This document shows, piece after piece, positions 39,452 to 50,421 of a stretch of 64,000 nucleotides of DNA (position 1 is its first letter; each line of letters opens with the position of its first letter). This stretch comes from Cloeon dipterum (Eukaryota > Arthropoda > Insecta > Ephemeroptera > Baetidae). The stretch is taken from the NCBI RefSeq assembly GCF_949628265.1, contig NC_088790.1, positions 23,068,545 to 23,132,544 on the forward strand, given 5' to 3'. The translations under genes were made by a program, and so were the position numbers. The notes under the pieces were generated by a model. It saw only the letters and a program-made list of their open reading frames with translations, was not told the origin of the DNA and ran no database searches.

Positions 39452-41491
39452 ATGTGGACAAAAAGCATGGCTCTTTCGGCTGGATTGCGACCAAGTTTTC
39501 TTAGACATTTTCTTAGGAGAAGAAATTACTCTTCAAAACCAGAGCATGCGCCTTGTTATAGCGTTTGTGATATCTTTCGTGGAAATAAAAATGGAAATGT
39601 CACTGTCAAGGTAAAATTAAAATCAATTTTGAGTTTTATATGTTTGTAATGCAGATCAAAAATTATGAAATAAATGTTTAAAAGGGTATCTAAAATATTT
39701 CTTAATTTTCAGGGCTGGATAAAATCCGTAAGAAAAATGAAAGGCGCCGTTTTTATTGACATCAACGATGGTTCCGGACCAGAAAGGCTGCAAATTGTGA
39801 TTCCAAAAGAGATGATGACCAGTAACATGGGGTTTGGAGCTTCCCTAGAGGCATGTGGCCGCCTTGCTGTGAACCCAAACAACCAAAAGGAGCTAAAAGC
39901 AGACAAAATCAAAGTACTCGGCTCCTGCGACGCAACGACAGACTATCCTTTCGCTGCCAGAAAGTCTTATCCAGATGATTACATCAGACAGTTCTTGCAT
40001 TATAGGCAGGATAATTTAAATTCACATTTTTTTGTTTAATAACTATAATATTCAAACGCTAATTGCAGGCCTCGACACTCGCCCTTTGCCAGTGTGCTGA
40101 GACTACGAGATGCTGCCATGCGGAGCTTGCACTACATCCTGGGGGAAATGGACTATATTTGCGTGAGCACGCCTATTTTGACTTCAAATGACTGCGAAGG
40201 TGCCGGAGAAGTCTTCACCGTGCAGCCCCACAACAAAGAGTGCCTTGACGCGATAAGGAAGCACGGGATGACGCTCGAAGAGGCTTACTTCAACTGCGAA
40301 GCCTTCCTCACGGTTTCTGGACAGCTCCAGCTTGAGGCAGCGGCCAGGTATATTTAAGACAAATGGAAATATTAAATCACGGATTTGATATTCAGGGGCC
40401 TTGGCAAGGTTTACACATTTGGCCCAGTGTTCAGGGCGGAAAATTCTAAATCAAGGCTCCACCTCTCCGAATTCTACATGCTGGAGGCCGAGACTGCATT
40501 TAGTGATGATATCGAAGAGCCAATGGACTTAACCGAGCAGCTTGTGAAGGGCACAGCGCAAAAACTTCTAGACTCGTGCAAGAACGATCTCGAGTACCTG
40601 GGAAAAATTAGCAACTGCAATTTGATAGTACTTTTTGATAATTTCCTAAAATTTATATCTAATTTACATTAAATTACCTTGGCAGGAGCGTCTGGATAAA
40701 ATAGCAAACGGCCCAGCTTTCCCTAGAATGCAGTATGACGAGGCAGCAGAAATACTGAAGCAGCACGAGAGTCAATTCGAAGTTAAGGTGGTCATTGGAG
40801 AAAATTTTAAAAAGGAGCATGAATTGTTCCTCAGCAATCGCAGCCTTCAGGAAACGGGCCAGAGTTTGATATTCATAACTCATTGGCCTGCGCACACAAA
40901 AGCATTTTACATGAAGCGAAATGATTCTAGTCAGGTATAAAACCAGTTTAATACAGGGTTTGCCATTATCTGTAATAAAACATTCGTTTTTTCGTATTTC
41001 CCATCAATTTTAGTGCTAATGACAGAAATCGAAAAAATTTGAACCCCCACATATTGTTTTCCAACTTTCATTTATTATTTTTTTGTGCAAGTAGCCCATG
41101 GTGCAGTTTTTTTCGCATTGAAAAATAGTGAACCCAAGATAATTTTCACTTCTTTCTTTCAGGCTTTGGCGTTCGACCTCTTAGGCCCGATCTGTGGAGA
41201 ACTGTGTGGCGGAAGTGTTCGAGAGCCAGATATGAAGGTCATTGAGGAAAGGCTATTGCAGTGTGGGGACAAAAATGCTATGAAGCACATGGAGTGGTAT
41301 CTGGAAATTAGAAAGTATGTTTGATGCCTGTTGATGTCTTTTATTAAAAACATTTTATTTGCAGACACGGGAATGTGCCTACCTCAGGCTTTGGTATTGG
41401 CTTTGAGAGGCTGTTACAGAGTATGTTGGGAGTTTTGAACATAAAAGACGTTATTCCATTTCCACGAGGCCCTCATCAATTAAAAATGTAG
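39452..41491 (+). CDS. NARS2: Mitochondrial asparaginyl-tRNA synthetase
   Basis: Seven exons: 39452-39610, 39713-40005, 40069-40347, 40396-40627, 40686-40934, 41163-41314, 41365-41491; 496 aa. Class II aminoacyl-tRNA synthetase charging mitochondrial tRNA-Asn. The N-terminus ([19 protein letters not shown]) is basic and lacks acidic residues, like a mitochondrial targeting peptide. Then an OB-fold anticodon-binding domain ([21 protein letters not shown]), the catalytic core with [16 protein letters not shown] and [13 protein letters not shown], motif 2 around FRAENSKSR (R257), GGSVREP, and motif 3 [10 protein letters not shown] (R470), ending [16 protein letters not shown]. The exon 2/3 junction uses a 63-bp intron with a GC donor (see findings); every other intron is GT-AG. 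The stop is 16 bp from that of the convergent CYB5RL gene. Confidence 0.95.
40006..40068 (+). other. GC-AG intron in NARS2
   Basis: The join required by the family alignment (RQFLHYR then PRHSPF) is AG|GCAGGA ... TTGCAG|G. No GT donor in the neighbourhood keeps the frame. Confidence 0.75.
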
Positions 41492-41506
41492 AGGTAATTT
41501 GAACCA

Positions 41507-41512
41507 ATTAAA
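41507..41512 (+). terminator. Possible ATTAAA poly(A) signal of NARS2
   Basis: ATTAAA variant 15 bases after the NARS2 stop, overlapping the stop codon of the convergent CYB5RL gene. No AATAAA is present nearby on this strand. Confidence 0.4.
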
Positions 41513-42570
41513 AACAGTGAAAGTCCGCACCAGTTTTTCTAACAGTTTCCTTCATGTCATCACAAAATGAGTCGGAGCCGCAAATGAGAACCTTACTCTT
41601 TTTACTTGACGCCGAAATCACATTTAATATGTCAGTCTCCTGTATTCGCCCTCTGACGACCTTTTCTCCCCAACCTGCTTCGCCATCGTTGGATGTCACA
41701 TAATGAGTGTAAACAAAATTCCAAAAAGCTTTAAGCTCGTTAAGCGTGTCCATTAGCAAGCGGTCTTCAAGGGTGTGAGAGCCGCACAGCAGTTTGATCG
41801 TCGTTTCGTCCTCACTATTTTCTACTATAGTTCTGTAATAATAATTATCAAAGTTGTATACCTTCTAGTTTATCTGCTGTTGTTGTTACCTGATGATTGG
41901 AATGACTGGGGCAATTCCTGTGCCTGCGCAAAGTATCACCAGCTGCTCCTGTTCGTCTTTGCTGTAACTGAAATTGCCGTAGGGACCTCTCCAGCTCATC
42001 ACGTTCCCAGGCTCAGCTTTGTCAAAATATTTTGACGCTTCACCATTAGCATACCGCTTAATTATCACATCAAAAGAAGTGTCTGTCCAAGCAATAGGGC
42101 TATACCTTTTTTAAAAGGAGAAGAGGATTATTTGAAATTCAATCTAAATGCATCTCATACTTTCGAACTATTTCTTTGACACCGTTTTCACTTTGGCACG
42201 GAACCAACAATTCCAAATGTTGGCCAATTTTTATGGATATACTTTCGCTAGACTCGAATCTGAAATTTTAGTTTTATATCCCTGAGTTTAAAAATGTACT
42301 GTAATAAGTTAATAAATTTTACCTGTAAATGGAAGTGTCTTTAGTTTGAGGTGTAATGATTGTCAGTCGGAAGGGCTTAAACTCTATCTTGTCCAGGCCT
42401 AAGGAGTCTGCAGAAATTACATTTGGTCTTTTTGCTTTGAATCTCTTCAGACTTTCCCGGTAAATGTCATACACGCAAGGGTTGCAACCTTCGCCGCAGC
42501 AATCACCAACCTTTGGTTCCTCAGGTTCTGTCTCTTCATCTACTGAAGCTCCACATTGCAATCCGTCCAT
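41508..42570 (-). CDS. CYB5RL: NADH-cytochrome b5 reductase-like protein
   Basis: Four exons read downward: 42570-42323, 42259-42161, 42105-41890, 41832-41508; 295 aa. FAD flavoprotein of the ferredoxin-NADP reductase fold, expected to pass electrons from NADH to cytochrome b5 or a similar acceptor. N-terminal cysteine-rich oxidoreductase-like motif C24-C-G-E-G-C29-N-P-C32-V-Y-D. FAD-binding R115-K-Y-S118, WRGPYGNFSY, nucleotide-binding C175-A-G-T-G179-I-A-P, and the C-terminal LICGSDSFCDDM ending in phenylalanine as usual in the family. No membrane anchor seen, so it is probably soluble. A TTTATTTAG acceptor 13 bases before the ATG suggests a 5'-UTR intron and an upstream exon in the GC-rich region near 42.9 kb shared with ZMYND8. 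Confidence 0.93.
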
Positions 42571-42869
42571 CTTTTAACTGCGCCTAAATAAAAGCGATAA
42601 AATATTACAAAATATAAATCATAACAGTTGCTATTTTCTGGTCAAGCAGGTCACCAATTTATTTTATCTCCGTTTTGAGAGTGAAATATTTTTTTGTCCT
42701 TGACCAACATAATATTTATACCGAAATTATTGTTATTATTATTTTATTATGTTTTCTTTCTTCATTATGAAAGCAAACTGTAGAGTCATTCTATCTATCC
42801 ATCAGGAATTCATTAATAACTTTCAATTTTCTCTAAAAGGTGTTTTTTCCTTAAAACTTTCATGAGAAA

Positions 42870-43140
42870 ATTATAAAGACTCAGCTAGTTGCGGCATTAC
42901 GCAGCAAAGGAGAGGACTAAACGGGAGGCGAGGGAGGTGCAGTATAGTTGCCAGCGCACGGCAGACAGCAGACGGAACAGCTAAACGCGAGAGAGTTTGT
43001 GGAGGGGGAAGTCGGGCGGACCAGCAGCAGCCGAGCGCAAAAGAAGGTTCATGCCGACGCATTTGCGGCCGAATTTGCCAGGTTTCCAGGGCACAAGCCG
43101 CTTCTGACACTCACCAACAGCACCCTTTCAATTTCTGGTA
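42870..43140. promoter_or_regulatory. GC-rich shared promoter and 5'-UTR region, CYB5RL (-) / ZMYND8 (+)
   Basis: A GC- and CpG-rich island lies between two divergent genes. A plausible non-coding first exon for the plus-strand gene ends at a CTG|GTAGGT donor near 43138. The coding exon of that gene begins after a CCCAG acceptor at about 43655. TATA-less housekeeping-type promoter inferred from composition and arrangement. Confidence 0.5.
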
Positions 43141-43678
43141 GGTCTTTCACGGAAAAATTGATCGAAATTTTTGTGTTACGCAGGTGAAATCGATAATAAT
43201 GTGCGAGGCGGATGACAGTGCCTCGAGAGGCAGGAGGAAGCTAGGGGAGCCTCTGCCGCTGTCTACTTTCATGGAGAGAGAGCAAAAAAGACACTACTCG
43301 GGTCAATGCAATCCTTGCCAAGGACCTCGAGTTGGCAGTCTTGGAAAAATGGTCGCGAAAATCAGATTATAATTTTTTGAGGTCGCGTCTCAGGAAGCGA
43401 TTTGTTTTGATTCTATCCTCCATGATGGAATGTATCCATAGCCTCAGGTCAAGTCGCGGGGGAGGGAACAATAGTTGTTTGTTCTTTTCTTTTCAATTCC
43501 AAGGAGGGTAGCCATATAAGGCAAAATGCGGGTGGAAACGTGTGCACTCAAGTTGTGTAAGTTCGCTGCCGCAAATTTAAAACAGGCCATGTGCCAACAG
43601 CTGTGATACAAGAAAATCTATGACGATTCTCTAAATTTACTTTAATTGTTCCCAGGTGAAGATATCTGATAAAACAAC

Positions 43679-46600
43679 ATGTCTGACGTGGCAGAGACTA
43701 CTGAAAAGGCTGACTCAGAGAGCCGTTGTTCGACGCCCAGAGCAGCATCCATTGCTTCGGTGGACTTGGATGAGTCATCCAAATTAGATCGACGTACAAG
43801 GTCATCAAGGTAAATAAACTTTATTACGCAGTTTGGATAGATTCTAGAACTTGGTGATGCAGGTCTAACACTCCGGTGACGAAAGGCCTGAGGCCGAAGA
43901 GACAGAAGGTCAGTAACAGTAGTCCGAGCAGCAGCCAGGACCACGATGACGACGAGGACGTAAACCCGATTGAGGAAGGGCCACTGGTGGCCAAACGCAA
44001 GAATGCGGTGGAAGGGGAGGTGAGGGTTGCGTCATGTCATGTCAAATGGCTTGCTAATTTATTTTGGAACAGGCTGTGCACGACCCATACTGCTGGATCT
44101 GCCACAAGGAGTTGTCAGAAGGAAATAACAAGCCTTGCTCAACTTGTTTACGCTCGTTTCACCTAAAGTGTGCCCCGCCCATCAAATACCCAGACCGCCA
44201 GGCGAATCCTAATAAATGGGAGTGCCCAGAGTGCTCGCCATTCTCTTTTGAGCCAAAGTGAGTGCCTTAAACAAATAATGTGTCATAATGACTCGCGTCG
44301 CGCATTGAATTGCAGGCCTAGAAGCGAAGGAACGCAAGAGCAGCTCAACGTTCTTTTTAAATATGTCATCGACAGAGCGGTTACTCCATCAACCGAAGTG
44401 AGTTTGCTTCCACGTCACAAAGAAATGTTCCACCACTAACTAATTTATTTCAGCCATTCATGCACACGGTCAACATGAAGGAATTTCCACAGTACCTGGA
44501 CTATATTATCCACCCTGTGTGCATATCTGAAATTGAGGAGAAGGTGAAAAACAGTTTGTACCGCAGCCCAAGAGAGCTACTAGCCGACTTTAAATGGATC
44601 TGCCACAACTCCATAATATTTAATTCAGGTAATGCAATCGTCCCTTGTCATTATTATTTTTAACGCAGTGGCCAGAATTTCGAGCTGGCTTTATCAGTCT
44701 TCAAAAGTCTTGTCCTCAAATGCAATTGGAAGTAGTATGTAAAATAATATCAAGGGTATTATTTTAGCCCAAGCTAAACTGACGACAATAGCTAAGCAAA
44801 TGCTGCGTGTGGTGCGAGAAGAAACAAAGGAGATCGAGAGCTGCCCCAACTGCCTGTTCAACGCCTACACCATGAAACCAGACTGGTTCATTCAAGCTTG
44901 TGTAAGCATACCTGGCTTATAATCCACTTTTAAAATCACAGAAAATGTTATTCTAGGATCGTCCCCACCTCCTGGTGTGGGCCAAAATGAAGGGCTTCCC
45001 TTACTGGCCGGCAAAGGCCATGTCCTTCAACCAGGGCGGGACCCTGGTAGACGTCCGGTTCTTCGGCAAGCATGACAGGGCTTACTTGCCCATTGTAGAC
45101 TGCATGCTGTACACAGCTTGGTATCCAGCTCCCGCCCAAGTGAAGAAGCCACGAGAGGATGTTTCTCTATGCATAAAGGTTTTTATACGGGAGAATTTTG
45201 TGTTCTTCATTTTAATTGTTGTGATTTTAGGAGGTGGATCGGCACATTGCAAAACTGAAAGAGCGATATGGATCTTACGTCTTCGCGTCGAACATCACTT
45301 TCCTAAATCCCAAAGACATGGAGGGACAAGTGAAAAAAATGCTTCCAAATGTAAGTTTGTTGAAATTTAATTCGCTCTCTTCAAGCATATTCTTTGCAGT
45401 ACAATCCTGATGAAGTGGGGAAACCCAGTGTCCAAAAAACTCCTGCAGAGGACGCCCAGAAGAGCAACCTCTCGCAGCCAAGCGTGGTGCTAAAGCGGCT
45501 CTCTAGCGTCGACTCGCAGGTGTCCCAGTCCTCCCATTCCTCAACCGGTGGGGAAGCAAAGACTGGTAAGCCTGATGCCGCTAGCATAACGACTCTGCCT
45601 GAGGATGATGACTCGCAAGACTCTGTCAGCAACTATATTAAGGTGAAACCAGCTACTGAGCTGATGTGCCCTATTTCGGCATCGGAATCACCGCAGTCAT
45701 CATCTGCCAAGAGTGATGATGAGAGGAAGGGCCAGGGACAACTCAAAAGAAAAATTTCACTAACAGGTAAGCTATTTTAATTGCATTCATATTATTTCCA
45801 ATAATTTTACGGGTGACGTTGTCTGTAAATGGTTCTAGTCCAGATACAAAAATAAAAATATGTCGGTAAGGGGTATTTCTTGTAAAGTTCAAACTTAAGA
45901 CGCGAAAACGGGATAATTGAGGAGCGTGACTGTGTTCCTTTTGGAGTAAAAAATCGTTAAGGGCATTATCTTTAGGAACTTTAGGATAATGAATGGCAAC
46001 TCCTCCCCAATCACTGGCTTCGTTTTATTTTGTTGCACCTATAACCACTCTTGGTTATGGGAAATTCAACTCATTCAAGCTTGTAGATTTGATAAATTTA
46101 AATTATAATTTTAAAGCAAACATCAGCTTTTTGTTTACTGTTAAAAATTATCAAGTGTATAGAGAACTGTTTTTACTCTATCCAGTGTTGAGTGAAATTC
46201 TTCACTAAAAATATATGTAACAAAAATTAAAATAAGACGTTTTGTAACAGCTAACCTGTGGATAATTCCAGTGTTAGCTGCCAGTTTTAAACCAACTAAC
46301 TGAACTCTTGTTTCTAGCAAACAAAATGAATCCCAATTCGAATTCTAATTTCCGAAGATTATTTGAAGCATCATTTACAGAAGACAGAAAGCAAAGAGCG
46401 AGAAAAGGTTGCGTCCATTTAAACAAATTTCTGGTGACAGGATATTTTGTGTAATTTAGCTATCATTGAATTCTTAAGTAGGAAATTTATCTTTTGCCTA
46501 TCTCGATCTTCAACTAAAACGTACTTGTAGCACTAGATTTATGGTAGCTAACATATTGTTGGATATTTTGGTTTCAAGAGGATATTATCACGTGTATATT

Positions 46601-49600
46601 TTGAACTTTTTATCAACCGGCATTAATCTATTTTCAGGCTCGAAAATCGATCCGTCAGTTCCCATTCAGACTGCAGCATCCAAGCTCAAAGTAAAAGAGA
46701 AGACAAGTGGCAGCGAATCAGACAGAGAGTCTGGCAACCCTGTAATCAAAGCTGCGGCCAGCTTGATGAAAGAACTCAAGACTCTCAACTCTGATCTCAG
46801 TGACATAGACGATGAGGTAGACCCTCTGGTGGATCACGAGGATGGAGCATCCCCAGCCAAAAAGGTCAAATCCGTCATCACTCTGGATGAAGACGCTGAG
46901 ATGCTGCGGCACGAGGCAGAAGACTTCAACCAGTCTCTGAAAGGGACCACGGAAAAATCCGCCAAGGCGATAAAGTGTCCGCAGAGTAAGAGAAAGATCG
47001 CCGAGGGAATCAAAGTCTTAAACAATCTGAAAATCTTTGGTCTCGACGTCACCCCGGTGCCTTCGGCCGCCACCTCTCCCTTGTCTCCCTCTTACGAAAT
47101 TTCCAGTGACTCGTCCGAGTTTATCGAGTCAGACCTCGAATTCGACAAGCAGGAGACCCAGAAGGAAGAGTCGGTGGTTATGATGGAGGTAGAGCCAGAC
47201 ATCCATATCGGGAAAACTGTAACGAAGAAAGCGGCGCAGAGATCTGCTGGAATGGCAATCATGGGCGCGTTCAAAAATATTCCTCAGAAAACCGTCCCTG
47301 TTACTAGCAAGACTGTTAAAAGTACTGCTCTCCCCGTGAATCCTCCGCAGACATCCCTGCTGAAGAAAAACCTGGTGCCGAACAGGGCGAGAAAATCTTT
47401 GACAGCGGCCGGTCAGGCTCCACAATCGTCATTCCTATCCCAAAGGCTGACTGCCCCAGCTACTACAATTAAAAAGCTTCCTGTCGTCCCCCAACAGGTA
47501 AAAAAAATTTAAAAATCTTTCAAACCTCTAATTATTTGGTATTAAAAAAAACAGCAACAAAAATTCATCCTGCTGACAACCCAAGCACCTATTCAGGTGG
47601 AGAAGAAAGATTCCAAGCCTGAGAATCAAAATCATTCAACAGTTCCGAGCGCTGCAGGACCGGCGATTGCCAAACTCAATTCCTTGGCTGACAATGTTAG
47701 TTTTGAATTACAATCTTTCAATCGAATTAAACTAATTTAAGGGGATTTTCAATTTCAGTTGGCAGACAATATTAGACAGACGGTGTACACGCTGATAAAT
47801 GACTTGGCCCAGAAGAGTGCTGAGGAAGATTTGAAGACTGAAAACGCGCAGCTGAAGCTGCAGCTGGAGGCAGAGCGGTGGTACCACAGGACGACCATCG
47901 AAGAATTGAAAAGGAACCATGGTGCGTAAATAAAATATGTAAAGGGATCTCCTAGGTTGCCATGTTTTAGCTTGTGGTGTGTTAATTTAATTCAAGCACT
48001 ATCTGGTATAGTAAGGTTTTTAAGAGATCGCCATTTAAGACGGACACCTACAAACAACAAATTTTCTTGAATGCAATTGTAATGAAAAAATGTGTTTCCT
48101 CATTCTAGATGTGGTCCTGCAAGACTTTGAAACGACGGTCGAGCAAAGCACGATGAGAGCCAAAATGGAGATGCAGAAGATCTCTGAGGCGGAGATGAAG
48201 CAAACCATCGATGAGGTGAAGAGGAAAACCTGGTGCACAGTTTGCCTCAACGAAGGGACCCTGTATTGTTGCTGGAACACTAGCTACTGCGGCTTCCCTT
48301 GCCAGGTATAATAACTGACTTGTTGCTTTACACATAAATTTTATTCAACGCACTTGCAGAGAAAGCACTGGACAGAACACAAACGCACGTGCAAGGCTAA
48401 GTCTGTGAGCATGCCCAAAGTAAGTGAGTTCGGCAACACCCACCACAATGGTCCAGCCCTTGCTCAAAGTACAAAAAATAATAAAATCAACTACACAGCG
48501 GTCGCAGGATCTATGAGTAACCAAACCAATGGAACTGTCGCGAAAAATGCGAGGAAAGTTATCTCATATACTCCCCAGCATCCTGTGTTAGGTTCGGTAA
48601 GAAAATATTAAATTATTATTACCATTTTTGCAATTTTATATAATTGGATAATAAAATTTACTTAATGGCAGAGACTACAAGAATAAAAAACTTATAAGCT
48701 TGAATTAAGAAAAAAAACATGCTAAAAGTCTGTGAATATTAGAGTTTGAGCTTGCATTCAACACTGGGCTAATGAATAAGCAAAAAATCATCTTATTACA
48801 AGCCATATGAACCATTTAGTATCTTAAATCCGCTGAAAGTTTGTGCTTAAAAATTTTAGTAATGCTTTACTTCGAGCAAACTTAATGTTGCAAGAAATAA
48901 ACTTACAATCAGTAAAACGTAAAATTGAAGCTTACATATTCTAAGCTCCCCTTATCGAATTTTTCTAAATTTTTGGTATCGTTATTAAAAATCGTGTATA
49001 TTTGATACTTAAAAAATATATTTGGATGCCATTTAAAACTTTATTTCGCTATGATAATCAGACTAATCAGAGACGACCATTTTGCTAACCAAAAAAATTG
49101 TTAAAAATACACAGCACCATAGAAATTCTTGTATAATATTAATTTTAACGCTAAAGCTTTATATTTTAGATTCCTTTGTCAGTTCCAAAAATAACCCATA
49201 AAGTCCTGCCACAAAACATTTTTTTATGTAATTTCTCGCCAATGCTCTTGCATCAAACTATAGCAAAATTATTAATTTTCACCCTTAGCCAAAATTCCAC
49301 TCCAACAGCATGTGGTTTTGATTTCCAGGCTACTGACGTGACAGCTGCCGTCCCACAGATGGTAACATTGTCAAAGACTGTATTGTCCGCGGAAAATTTT
49401 GAGGTAATTATTCATATTTTTCTCATTAAAACAAAACAGCTATTTTCTTTACATATAAAAAACAGCTTCCTCGGTGTAAATCAATTAGTGAAGTATTTTC
49501 CATAGATCTACAGAAATGTCCTGAGGTTTTCCTCAGCCCTTGGGCGGGGCAGAAATGTACTATGGCTGCAACCAAGTTGAGTAGGACATTTCTGTAGATA

Positions 49601-49925
49601 TTCGGGAAAATAAACAGCTTGAAACACACCGGGGGAGCTGCATTTAATTTTAACTGAAAAATTATGACTACAACATGTGCTTCTGCCTTCATTGGCATCT
49701 ATCAACATAAATAAAAACTAATTTCTGTTTTAGCCCAACGTGCACATCATGGTGGGCTCTGGGAGCAACAAAACGCAAGCGAAACTCGCACAAAGCATCC
49801 ATCACAATGCCCTGCCGTCGACGATTACGACAAGACCAGTGCATACCATGGCGAAAAACAGCACGCCAGCGACGCAGGTAACTACGACACCCCTCTTTCA
49901 GTTCTACAAAGAGTCGACCGAGTGA
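43679..49925 (+). CDS. ZMYND8: PHD-bromodomain-PWWP-MYND chromatin reader, ZMYND8 type
   Basis: Sixteen coding exons: 43679-43809, 43863-44019, 44073-44257, 44316-44397, 44454-44628, 44768-44901, 44957-45178, 45231-45350, 45400-45766, 46638-47497, 47555-47695, 47759-47921, 48109-48305, 48360-48596, 49329-49403, 49734-49925; 1145 aa without the optional exon at 46318. Acidic, serine-rich N-terminus; PHD finger from CWIC (C103) to CPEC (~151); bromodomain ~165-285; a CPNC zinc motif; PWWP domain with [14 protein letters not shown] and [13 protein letters not shown] (~290-360); long disordered Ser/Lys/acidic middle; coiled coil ~860-950; MYND finger WCTVC...CCWNTSYC...HKRTC (954-989). This order is shared by ZMYND8 and ZMYND11. 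CCWNTSYC and the linker before PWWP favour ZMYND8. Expected nuclear reader of acetylated/methylated histones that recruits co-repressors. All joins keep frame. Confidence 0.93.
46248..46280. repeat. Short inverted repeat in ZMYND8 intron
   Basis: CAGCTAAC (46248-46255) and GTTAGCTG (46273-46280) can pair with a 17-nt loop, ending 37 bases before the optional exon at 46318. Confidence 0.6.
46318..46407 (+). other. Candidate cassette exon of ZMYND8 (90 nt)
   Basis: A TTTCTAG acceptor is followed by 90 open bases, a multiple of three. They enter and leave in phase 1, like the neighbouring exons ending at 45766 and starting at 46638. The insert would read [12 protein letters not shown], then [19 protein letters not shown]. 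The donor G|GTTGCG is weak. It would add 30 residues to the disordered middle of the protein. Confidence 0.5.
49506..49599. repeat. Perfect 17-bp inverted repeat in ZMYND8 intron (hairpin)
   Basis: ATCTACAGAAATGTCCT (49506-49522) and its exact reverse complement (49583-49599) flank a 60-nt loop. The loop contains a further short hairpin, CTGAGG-TTTT-CCTCAG, and an internal CAGAAATGTAC echo of the arm. It could be a microRNA precursor-like hairpin or a very short MITE. Confidence 0.75.
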
Positions 49926-50343
49926 GTTAACAAAAAGTTAGTGCTCTTACGTGTTGTGTTGCGTCCGGCGAGAACCGTTCACAAACGCTCTTCTTCAATG
50001 TACAATCTACACCGTAGGGAAAGTTTATTCATGACACTTCCTTGAATCTCAGAATCGAATTGGATCAGTGATATGAATCGTGAACAATGTTCATTGTGCG
50101 AAGTTATTGAATAATTTCTGTACGTCATTCCGCTTCATTTCATCATAACTAGGTGTTGCGATTACTGTGTTCTCTATAACATCTACTACGCTTTTAATTT
50201 TTATTTTAATCTCTGATGTAGCAATTAAATGAGTCGACTCAATTTACATCAATTGTTATTTCACAAACTTAGTTGTATATATAATATATAGTTCGACCTC
50301 TTACAAGTGGTGCTAAATCCTCTTCGCTGCCATTTCTCGGCAA

Positions 50344-50349
50344 AATAAA
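50344..50349 (+). terminator. Poly(A) signal of ZMYND8
   Basis: AATAAA about 420 bases after the stop codon. Confidence 0.6.
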
Positions 50350-50392
50350 CTGTCTCAGATTGATTTTGAGCTTGTAAAATAATTTTGATTCT

Positions 50393-50398
50393 TTTATT
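50393..50398 (-). terminator. Poly(A) signal of the P450 gene
   Basis: AATAAA on the minus strand 24 bases after the stop codon. Confidence 0.65.
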
Positions 50399-50421
50399 TG
50401 CACGTGTAAAAATCAGTCTAG

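Larger units (their letters stand above)
49926..50421. other. Convergent 3' region, ZMYND8 (+) / P450 (-)
   Basis: No gene. It contains the 3' UTRs of both neighbours, with poly(A) signals 44 bases apart on opposite strands. Confidence 0.7.

Noticed and set aside
39258..39614. 118-codon frame overlapping NARS2 exon 1
   Set aside because: Different frame from the NARS2 targeting peptide and does not continue into the conserved exon 2.
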